From Closterium sp. NIES-65 (taxonomy: Eukaryota; Streptophyta; Zygnematophyceae; Desmidiales; Closteriaceae), in contig CANXME010000853.1 in assembly GCA_948144175.1 (NCBI GenBank), positions 248,001 through 312,000 on the forward strand: DNA of 64,000 nucleotides, written 5' to 3'. The notes beneath the pieces are model-generated. The model did not search any database. It was not told the DNA's origin and worked only from the letters and a program-made list of their open reading frames with translations. Every line of letters begins with the position of its first letter. Position 1 is the stretch's first letter. A program made the position numbers and the translations under genes. Positions 32,709 to 42,352 of the stretch are shown one piece after another.

Positions 32709-33227
32709 CAGGCCCTCAGATATCAGTGTAAAACACGCTGATTACGCTGATTTTGTAGCTCAGATTTTCGTTTTCCCTGAAAATTCAGCATATGCTTCAA
32801 TTTTGCACTGAAATTTCAGTATAACCTATTTTGTCACACTGACCATTTTGCGTGTTGCTGTATAAGTAGCACTGACGAATCAGTATAGTGTACTGAGTCA
32901 CAGTGATTCGGACATGATAGGGTATGGGTGTGCAGGGGGTGTTCAAACCAGAATACCCGCAAGAAGAACTCGCGGCCCACTCAGGTTGTTCTCGTCTACG
33001 GTAATCGACCCCGAAACCTTTGCAATTGCAAGACATGACACAAACAACTACGCTAGCAACACCGTTCTAATCGGGCAGTGAATATTTTAACACTAATGCT
33101 TTAGCTTGCTTTGAAATTTTACACAGAGAAAATCAGCATAAATTTAACCCCCAAGGCTGATTTGGACACCACTTTGGACACTGCACACTGATCGATCAGC
33201 ATGCCCTGAAACCAATCTGAGGGCCTG
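32709..33227. mobile_element. hAT-type MITE, copy 2
   Basis: 519 bp, homologous to the copy at 32165 over its outer parts. It has the same CAGGCCCTCAGAT terminal inverted repeats and its own 8-bp target duplication AGTGTGAT (32701-32708 and 33228-33235). Only 14 bp separate the two elements. The central region is more diverged. No transposase is encoded. Confidence 0.9.
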
Positions 33228-33611
33228 AGTGTGATCAATGTGTTGATCATCAGATGGGATAGGAGAGTCTAAATCCAAATCAGTTCTGGAATTCGTATGC
33301 AGCAGTCTGCACCAGCTTCATATTAATGATGATATATCATCATAAAGGCCCGTAATCACTTATTCTGCCGTGAGCGTGGGATCAGAGGTAAGCTTATGGT
33401 AACACCTATATTGTTTCAACTTCTTGATCTGATAAGATGTTCAACTGTATTTTGTTTTGTCAGGTTTTAAAGCTGTTCAAAGCAACAAGCAGAACAATGT
33501 AAGGGAACAATGCAGGTATCCTGCTCTTGCGAATCTGGGACATCTGTCCGCTTGAAAGGTGTCAACTGCAGAGTCATAGTACTTCACATGGTGGTGGTGG
33601 TACATCAACAA
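33228..33611. other. 3' flank of the pyrophosphatase-fold gene
   Basis: About 380 bp without a gene. On the - strand this follows the stop codon at 33612 and probably holds the 3' UTR. No polyadenylation signal could be assigned firmly. Confidence 0.4.
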
Positions 33612-36600
33612 TTACTGCACATTGTCATATTCATAGACCTTCACAACCGAATTGAATGACACCTGCCTCTTCATCTTCCTAGACCGTTCCTCCTGTGCAC
33701 TACCACCCACACAACCGCCAGTCGCCATTACACCTCCATCCTCTTTGTCCATAACTCCTTTACTCTCACTACCCCTCTCCTCCTTCCTTGCTGCCTCCCT
33801 GAAACTCACACTCCCGACCACAAACCGCTCCTTCTCCCTCTCCCACTCCCTCTCCCTCTCCTCCTCCCTCTTCCTCTCCCATGCTTGCTCCCTCCTCTCC
33901 TCCCCTTCCGACTCTGTCCCTTCTGCACCCTGCAACTCTGATTGAAACACCTTCAAAAGGGGATGAGAAATCGAAACGGCTTTGCTCCCTCCTCTTTCCT
34001 CCCAGCTCAAGGACTGCTTCAGCCCACCCCTCGGGACCCCTCTCTTCTCCCCCACACCTTCCCCGTTCCCCCGGTCTAAACCACCGCAATTATCCCCGTG
34101 AGTGGCATCTCCTTTATAAGCAGGTGTCGAGAATTGATCCCCGTCCAGAGCCTTAGTATAAGCTGCCTCGTTGAAGGAAAGATGGTGTGCAGAAGACTTC
34201 AATGAGTGAACAGACATAGATGTCTGGTGCCTTTGGTCAGTGGAAATAGGGGTGAGTGTGGGTGGGAGTGTTAGTGTGTGGGTCAGTGTGGGGTTCAGTG
34301 TGAGTGAGTGTGAGTGGATGGGTGCAGAGGCAGTCCTGGATAGGGGAGCAGCAGAAAGCGGCGGCAACAACGCTCCTCTTCTCTCTCTTGCCTCCTCCCC
34401 TCCCCTATCTTCACCTTTTATCGCTTCCCGTTCCCTCCTAAACACCGCCTTCCTGCTTCCTCGTGCCTCTCCATCCTTCGTCCTCCCATGCTCCTCGCCT
34501 TGACCTTCCCCCTCGCTCCAATCCCCACTTGATTCCCTCCCTCGTCCCTGGTAATACCTCACCGTACCTGGACTTGAGCTTCGGGCCCATGATTCCAAGC
34601 TTCTTACCGGACCTAGCAGTGCGAACATCGAATGCTGGTGCTGCCGTTTCTGCGAGCTTGGCTCAGCACTAGCCTCGGAGGTAGCAGGTCCGGAATTAGG
34701 CTTGGCAGAGCGAACAGGCTTAGGTCTGGGTGTTAAATGGTCGCCCCCTTTGGAATCTGAAGACAGTAATGCCGTTGACAGCTTCGGAAGAGATAGGTTT
34801 GGTTTGGACCAAGAGGATCGTCCGAACCGGCGGTACCCGAAGCTGCTTCTAGAGCTGCCAGTCTCACTCGTGTATCCACCATCCCCCTCCCCCTGCTCCT
34901 CCTCCCCTCCACTTACCCTCCACAACCTTTCTCCTCCTCCCGAGCCCCTCTTTCCTCCTCTTAGTCCGCCCATTCTCCACCTTCCCTCCCTCCCGTCACT
35001 AGAAGCAATAGAGTCACCTCCATCCGCATTTCCATCGGCATCAACAACCATCGTAGTCAGATCTCCCATGCTACTCACCCTGCCAATGCTACTACTGCTG
35101 CTGCAGTGGCCGTGCAAGCTCCCCATGCTGCCAATGCTGCTGCGGTGGCCGTGGCTGTTTCTGGAAATCGTTCGAGGACTACCATCGGGGCTGGCACCCG
35201 GGCTGCTACCCGGGCTGCTGGCAGGGCTGGTACTGGGGCTCCTACCAGCTTCGGCTTGCATGCTTGACACCTCGCAAGCATCAATGCTAGCTGCTATGCT
35301 TGACGTGCTGACAGTACTTCCCATGCTCCTATGCCTTGCTCTCTCCCTCTCTGCCTTCTTCTCTCTCTCCCTCATCCTCTCCTTCTCCCTTTCCCTCTCC
35401 CTCTCCCTCTCTCTCTGCCTTTCTCTCTCTCGCTCCCCCTCCCTCTCCTGCTCACTACTACTCCCCAGTTCACTACTCTTATTGAAATTTCTCCTGCCCG
35501 AGTTTCCTCCATATAGAGTTATCTCGTTCCAGTTAAAAGGCTTGGAATGCAAGGCTCCATCCACATCACTAATACATGAGGACTCCCGCGTACCATAACC
35601 ACTAATACCGCTCCCAACCGCACTACCTTCCCCCAAGCTTCCAATCCTCCGAATTGCACACTCCCTCTCTTTCCCACTCACATCCAACTCCTCACTCCTC
35701 CACGCTCTCCCCATCCCCGAACCCTCTCCATTCCCTCTTGCTCCTAATCTCTCATCCACCCATGCTGGCAACTGTAGCACCTCACTCCGCACCTGCCCTC
35801 TTAGGTTCGGCGGGCTCAACCCATACCCAGAGCTGCTGTAGGTTCGGGGGATGCTGATGGTGGCAGAGGAAACGGTGGAGGTGGGGGAGGGAAGGGAGGA
35901 CGGGAGAGACGGGGTAGTTGGAAGGGAGATGCCCAATGAGATCTCTCCCACTCCCGTTCCGTCCTCTCCCATCCCTCTCATCTCTGCTTTTGGTGATTCC
36001 ATGCCCGTACCATGGCAAGCAGCGGCCGTGACCACAGAAGAGGTTGAAGCTACTGATGCTATAGACGATGCTGCTGTGACGGGCCGTGCTCCTAAACTCC
36101 TGCTGCTGCCCTGCATCCCACTACTGTCACCCAGCCTACAGTCACACGGGTCCATCCTTGCAGCAGAAGCATTACACTCCAAGGGGGCCCAAACCCTGCT
36201 GCATGCCCCACCAGCCTCTCCTCCACTCCCTAACCCTGAATCAACTGTTTCCATCTGTTGCCTTCCGTTGCCAATGCTGCATACACCCTCCTGCTCAGCC
36301 TTGGCTGCTGCTGCTGCTGCTGATCCTGCTGCTCCTCCCCCCCCTGTTGTCGCTGCTGCTTCGCCTACCCTTTCTGCGACCACGGCAGCAGCAGCGGCAG
36401 CGGCCTCCACCCCAGCAACAAGCCTGTGAGAGAACGCCAGAATCTCCCTCGTCTGCAATGCTACACACGCCCCACCACTTCCGCCCTGCTGTTCCCCGCC
36501 CCTCACTGACCCAGCAATAGCACCAGTGGCAACTGCGCCTGCAGTATCCCACAAAAAAGCGAGGACGGGTGGCAGGGAAAGCAGAGACGCGTCATCATCG

Positions 36601-39600
36601 AGAGAGGAGACGAGGGCCTGATCCCAGGCGTCACTCAGGCTGGTGCGCGGCGATGCGAGATCGAGTGTGTCTGCTATCGAGGCGTCTCCAAACGAGGATG
36701 AGGAGAGGGATGGCCAGTTGTTGGTGCCCTGTGTCCCCCTCCTCCTCCTGCCACCACCAATACCACCACCTCCCACGGAGGGACTTTCAGCTGTGAGGGG
36801 TCTTGGCGTTACACTCACTTCCCCTGATCTTATTGCCCCGCCTGCTGCTGCTGCTGCTGCTGCTGTTGCTCTTGCTGCTGCAGTTGCCGGCGCTGCTGCC
36901 GAAGCTGCTCTTGTTGCTCTTGGTCCTGCTGCTAGAGCTGTTGCTGCAGCTGTCCCACCTGCTCCACCTTCACTCCCTTCACGCTCACCCATTCGCCCCC
37001 CCATAGGCCCGTACCTCCAACCTCCCCACCGCCGCTGCACTGCCCGAACCGCCCCGTCAGGCTTGGAAGATCCCCGAACCTCGCCATCAGGCTTGGAGGA
37101 TTCCCGAACCTGCGTGTCAGGTTCTGGAGGAGGTCGGTCCGAGCCTCCTCCCGTGCCCCAGAGCGCGCCGAGCCTGGCCAATGCTGTCCTGTGATCGTTA
37201 AGTAAGGCGCGGTTCAAGCTGCTGTGTCTAAAGAGAGGGAAGCCTCTGCTGTGCTCTGTGGCTTGTGCCTTGTTACCTGCTAGTGTTACACGGTTACCGT
37301 TAGTCACCTCTGCTACAGTGGCAATGAGATTTTCATCAGGGGCGGAAGTGTCAGCGAACGCAGCAGTGGCAAGAGATGTTACTGTGTTATCAGTGGTAAC
37401 GCTGTTACGCGCTGCTAGAGCGTCGGGTATCCACACCCCTCCAACAGTCATGTTGCCGAAATCCCATGACCCCGACTTGCGACGAGCCTTCATCCTCCAC
37501 CCACCATCACCAGCAGCCGCAAATGCAGTGCTGCTGCCAAATGTCGGTCCATGTGACGTGTCATATGGTGCCTCTGGCACGCTTGGTGATTGGTCCGAGA
37601 GGCCAGGTGAGTCGAATGCAGAACAGCACCGACGAATAGAACCTGCCGTTGCTACCGCCACCACCCCTGCTGCTGGTGCCCCTGCTGCTGGTGCCACAGC
37701 TGCTGCTGTCCCCCCAGCTGCTGATTTCAACGCACCAGTGCTTGTTTGGACTGCACCAGACTGCATTCCACCGCACTCTACCGACCTGTACGACCTGCTA
37801 CCGTGCCCCTCCTCCTCTTCCTCCTGATTTCCCTCCATTTCCCTACCCCAATTACTCCCCTCTTCCCTCTCCTCCCGCTCCACCACTCCAAACCGCACTA
37901 CCATGGGGCCTGACTTGCAAGTCCTCAGCTCCCCCCCTACCATAGTAGGCCCTTCGGACGATCCTCCGTAAGAGCTGACCCGAGAATCCTTATAAGAGCC
38001 GCCAAACCGCAAGCCGTTTCCAACACCACTCCCACCAGCATCACCATTTGCAGCAGCAGCAGTGGCGGCATGCAAAAACGAGCGGGTGCTGCTGCCAGAA
38101 AACGAGCCTGCTCTGCTTGTCTCCTCCCACGCCCTGTCGAACCTCCTTTCAGCCCTCGAGGTGGTGGGATCGCTGAACGGAACAAACGGGAGGTTAAGTG
38201 GAGGAGCAGCAGCAGCACCACCACCACTCAAACTCCCACTCCCACCTCCCCCCTGCCAGCTTCCCAAGCTCCCCACACTGAACGCCCTTCCCCCCCTCTC
38301 ACCCTCCCAGCTGCCACTCTTCCGATCTCCTTTACTATCTGCCTCGTTATAATACTGATCAGTGTATTTCCGCCATTTTTCCTGGAGAACACGCGCCGAG
38401 AGCACGAGGTTGGCGGGGCTCCAGGGGGAGGGCGGCGGGCTGTCGTCCGTGAGAAGCTGCCAGGAAGCATGAGCCTGCGCAATGATTGCCAGCGCCACGT
38501 CAGCAGCGCCGGCCCTTTGGTTGAGCCCGAACTCGTTCTCCTCATCGTCTGTAGCGGAGGAGAGAGGAAAGGGGCCGGGGGGTGGGGGAAATCAAGGCAC
38601 CTGGAGATTCAATAAGCTTTTTAGAAGAAAGATTCATTACACCTAATGCTGCTATTGAATTAGGTACGCTACATCAGTCTTATCCCAAAGATTTCAAAGT
38701 AGGTTACACACGCAATATAAGTTGATAACGGAAAACAACGGAAATAACTCTATTGCCGTTCTAACAGAGATAACGGAAATAACTTTATTTCCATTTATTG
38801 TAATGAAATGTAAGATAATGGTCGTGCCAGAAAAGAAAGGCCTAAGAAATGGGGTGACACTTAGCAATCACTAAACGAGAAAAGGAAGCACTATTCACTT
38901 TCTGTATAGGCCTAAATAATCGGAAAGCCTGCTAGTAATGGATCCTAGTGACTGAATGATTGTAGCGATATCCAAAGGTCGGTAAGTGCGCATATCCGCC
39001 AATTCTACTTCAATGCGCTCTTGTGACAAGGGGGTGGTTGATTTTCCCCTCTTTTCAACAGGAAACCAGGTTAAATCTCGCCCTGGCTTGCTAAGATTTA
39101 CTCGTCCAATCGGCAAGCAATACTCGTAATCGGGTGCCTAAAGTACATAAGTGGATAGATTCAGAGAAGAAGGGAGAGCGATCCATGCAATAAAGGGGGA
39201 AGAGGTTCCCTAGTTGAGCCAGCACGTTCCCCCCTTGTAGCGGCGAGACAACGTGCGGGGCAGGGGAAAAACAAGTGAGGAAAAGGGAGGGGACGCGGCG
39301 GTGGGCGAGTGAGCAAGCGACAGGGGGAGAGAGGGGACAGGAATCCAGTAACATAAAACCCAGATACGGCGGATATCTATTTATACGGCCTCACGTCGTT
39401 GACTTACCTGGATCAACGCAGTCGCAGAATCGCAGCCATTCGCGAATGTCGTCCAGCAGGCCCGGGAACAGCGCATGCACGTCTGCCACGTCACTGATCC
39501 GATCAGCCACGTCATCCTCACCGACACCGCCACCTCGACTACTGCTACCCGGCGCCGCGGGAATGGCAAGAAGCTTCCAGGAAAGGCGGCTCTTCTGCTG

Positions 39601-40515
39601 TACGACCGCGAACGCGCCGACTACTCTCACCTGACACACATCCCCTGTCCGCAAATCGCGGGACGGCAGCATACTATTAGACAGACTAACCGACGAGGCG
39701 AACCCGGCTCGCGACGCGTCATTAAGATCCAGCAGCAAGGCGTCCATCGGACCGCCTTGGTACGCGAGGCCGCCATAGTCGGGGTTGGGCTGCGCGGGGT
39801 CCGCGTACGTCTGCGGGAGAAAACCTAGGGTGAACCGCGTCGCGTTCTCCGCGAAATGCGCCGGCTTCGAGTAACCGTTCGTGGAGGGAAACTGGGAAAT
39901 TCGAAGCGGGGTGAACTCCTCGTTCTGAGCTACCTCGTACTTAATCCACGAGCCTCTAGGCGTCGCGCAGACGAAATTAAGCAGCCCGTCGCGGCTGTAA
40001 AGCGGCACGTGGTGCCACCAGGAAATCAGCCTCAAATCGCGGTCAACCGCCAGCTGGCGCCACGTCAGCGTGCCGACGTGGCCGATCTCGATCGACGTGG
40101 ACTGGAGGATTTTGTCGTGTATCGGAGTTGGCGGGGTGGGAGTGAGAGGGGAATCATGCAAGCCGCGACCGCCGCTTCCGGTGGGAGTCGCGTCGCTTCC
40201 TAAAATGTGGTCCCAAGCGGAAGATACCGAATCGCCATATCCCGACGAGTTAAAGTCGGCAATGCTTGTCGTTACGGTGGTGGTGGTGCTAGGAGTAGGA
40301 ATCACTGAGCTTTCTCTTACTAAGGACGTCTCTAAACTAGACCGCGCAGCTCCGCTACCACTACCAGTAGCACCGCCTGGCTTGGACTCTATCGTCGAGC
40401 CGCTGTCCACGTCAGCATTCCTTATCTCCCATAGCCCATGGCTGGGAAACGAATCGTCCTCCTCGTCCCCGCAGCTAATCTGCAGCTTCCGCGTTCGCTT
40501 CATTGTACCCGCCAT
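33612..40515 (-). CDS. Pseudo-pyrophosphatase with giant disordered tail (two exons)
   Basis: Exon 1 is 40515-39408 and exon 2 is 38548-33612, with one intron of 859 nt (CAG|GTAAGT donor; CTCCGCTACAG acceptor after a pyrimidine tract). Phase agrees (1 + 2) and the product is 2,014 residues. Residues about 145-415 match family I soluble pyrophosphatase of the plant plastid PPA6 type: HHVPLYSRDGLLNFVCATPR, NEEFTPLRI, GFLPQTYADP, GDVCQVRVVGAFAV, SWKLLAI, HALFPGLLDDIREWLR. Across the splice, NEFGLNQRAGAADVALAII and HASWQLL match the family's C-terminal helix. The metal-binding aspartates are largely gone: GDNDPxDV reads QGGPMDA, and the second acidic motif (IDEGELDWK in PPA6) reads VQQKSRLSWK. 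Hydrolysis is therefore unlikely. The remaining 1,600 residues are Ser/Gly/Ala-rich with an Arg/Glu-repeat segment, and end in RKMKRQVSFNSVVKVYEYD. No clear transit peptide is seen. The start is the first ATG of the long frame. The function of the fusion is unknown. Confidence 0.85.
38549..39407 (-). other. Intron of the pyrophosphatase-fold gene
   Basis: 859 nt, GT-AG, more AT-rich than the exons in part. It holds an ATAACGGAAATAACT direct repeat near 38730-38790 and an open stretch of about 80 codons listed separately. The exons on both sides continue one protein fold, which supports the intron. Confidence 0.85.
38892..39140 (-). pseudogene. Open stretch inside the intron, unlike host codon use
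   Basis: About 80 codons reading APDYEYCLPIGRVNLSKPGR at the start and ITSRLSDYLGLYRK at the end, then a stop. Third positions are often A or T, unlike the GC-rich exons around it. This suggests inserted organellar or mobile-element DNA. The family was not recognised. It may be a remnant, or chance. Confidence 0.25.
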
Positions 40516-40989
40516 AGTGCACCTCGACTCTAGACTGCCTGACGTAAAACTGAGCCTTCACCAGAGTTTCTAGTACACCGCTGGCGCAGACCAGACGTGT
40601 TACACTTGGTTACACTTGTTACAAACGCGACCGCTGCCTCGGAGGGAAGTTTCATGCTGAACGCGCTAAGCCCAGCGCCTACCGTTAATCTTCTAACGCA
40701 GCTGAAGCCTTGTTAGCGGCGCCAGTGGTCTGCAAAAGGACGCAATATCAAAACGACTGCCCTTCAGTTAGTAGCAGGCGAGCGACACGGCTTTAGGCCG
40801 TCTTTGAGTTTACACTTAGCGCTGTACGCTGTACAGTACATCTCGAGTCATTTTTCACCAACCAACCAACCCCGCCGCCGACCAACCAACAATCAGAGGA
40901 CCGTGGCTCCTTTTATTCGTCAACGACAAGTTCATGCCCAAGCGAGAGCAGCGGAGGGAAGGGGCAGTTCCTTCAAGCTTCGGGTTTTA
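40516..40989 (-). promoter_or_regulatory. 5' region of the pyrophosphatase-fold gene
   Basis: Upstream DNA of the - strand gene. It should contain the 5' UTR and core promoter, but no TATA box or other element could be assigned with confidence. It ends at a MITE. Confidence 0.3.
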
Positions 40990-41537
40990 GGGCGCGTAAC
41001 CATTTTGCATTTTGCGATTTTGACGGACAGTCCGCTTAAACGAAGTGGACGGTCCACCTATCGAGAACGGGACCGTCCGACTGACTTTTTTGCAACTTCG
41101 GACTGTCCGAAGACAGTTGTGACACTTTTTTCATAATGTACAGTTTCGCGATTACTGCGAAAGCATTACGCAAATCTGTTAAACTCGCGAATGTCGTTTT
41201 CGAATCATTTTTGTTTATGGGTTGTCTCTGGTTGGTCGATGTCGATTCGTAAAGTAGCCTCGTACGTTTTTGTTGGTGGACGAGGTGACTCGACAGTTTT
41301 TGCGTCGCCCTCCAATCGTGTGCAAGGACTGTCGGACAGTCCGTTTGGGATTCGGACCGTCCACGGTTCAGATTTCGGACCGTTGAAGTGGGAAAAAGTG
41401 TCACTACAGTCCGTTTTGTTGGCGATGTCGCCAACATCTCAGCGAACATGATAACGAAACTGTCCGAATCTTCTTACCGTTTCGCTACCCAGACGGTCCA
41501 CGGTTCGAACCGTCGGGTGCAAAATGGTTACGCGCCC
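40990..41537. mobile_element. Harbinger-like MITE between divergent genes
   Basis: 548 bp with perfect 20-bp terminal inverted repeats GGGCGCGTAACCATTTTGCA and a 3-bp TTA duplication on both sides (40987-40989 and 41538-41540). A TTA/TAA duplication with G-rich ends suits the PIF/Harbinger superfamily. The inside holds many short inverted and direct copies of GGACAGTCCG and GACCGTCC. No transposase is encoded. A similar GTAACGCGCCC end-like sequence lies at about 41595. Confidence 0.85.
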
Positions 41538-41540
41538 TTA

Positions 41541-42352
41541 GTACAGCCTCGAGATACAACTTGAACCTGCGTCAAATATTTTGCACTCCTAACTGTAACG
41601 CGCCCAGACCCGCTAGGAGGATCCGAGTTGAGAGCACGCCCAACGCATATCGCGAATCGTCACTGTGAAGTTTTCGTCAGGCGTTGTAACTTCGTCAGTG
41701 TGACTCGTTACTGCCTGCTCAAGCAAAAGGGTGAAATGTATGCACTCCCTATTGACTTCACCGTTATGTTCTCCACAGCAAGTTTCCTCTTTTTCTGTGG
41801 TGAGCTTGTACAAGCCGCATATTTCTTCCTCTCGCCTTTTGCGCGAGGAAAGCGCTTCGAACTCCGCATATTTTTTCGCTTCGCCTTTTAGCGGCAAAAT
41901 AATCTCTATTAGTGTCCTTATTCCGTGGCTTGTATCGAGGATTCGTTACTGACGCATTCAGCGCGAAATTTTTCAAAATGTGCGAGTGATTGCCGAGTGT
42001 GATCATTGCAAGATTCTAGCCGTCCGTCAAAGCCAGATTCACGAGATTTCCGAGCCGTCTGGCAGCATTATCGTCGCGTGGGCGACCATTCTCGTCGCAT
42101 AAACGACCAATCTCGACGCATGGCCGACCATTGACGTCGCTAGACGACTGAGCAGCAGCTACTCGTCGACTCGATTTTCCACGACGCTCGAGCCTTCTTC
42201 CGATGGTTGCGAAGGAAGCACACGTCAGACAGTGGTCTATCCCTCTCTAGCGAAAGCAGCACACGTCAGGAACGTGATCCATCCGAGTACGCTAGGAACT
42301 ATTAGTTCCGAGATCCATCTTTAACGCCGCATCCCGAAGCCGAGAGCGGAAA
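41541..42352. other. 5' region of the AP-5 mu gene
   Basis: About 800 bp before the AP-5 mu start codon. No further gene is supported. Promoter elements could not be assigned. Repeated CGACCATTCTCGTCGCAT-like segments lie near 42070-42140. Confidence 0.35.

Noticed and set aside
34702-35598. Plus-strand frame of 298 residues opposite the pyrophosphatase-fold gene
   Set aside because: Shadow of the long minus-strand exon. The Leu/Ser/Pro-rich product mirrors the Arg/Glu-repeat segment and has no domain.
33612-38498. The 1,628-codon frame as a separate gene starting at GTG/Val
   Set aside because: The frame continues upstream to a good acceptor, and its first residues complete the pyrophosphatase fold of the upstream exon.
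39855-40573. Plus-strand frames over exon 1 of the pyrophosphatase-fold gene
   Set aside because: Antisense shadows. The minus strand holds the conserved domain.
41580-41615. A second Harbinger-like MITE end (GTAACGCGCCC)
   Set aside because: Only about 11 bases match, and no partner end or duplication was found nearby.
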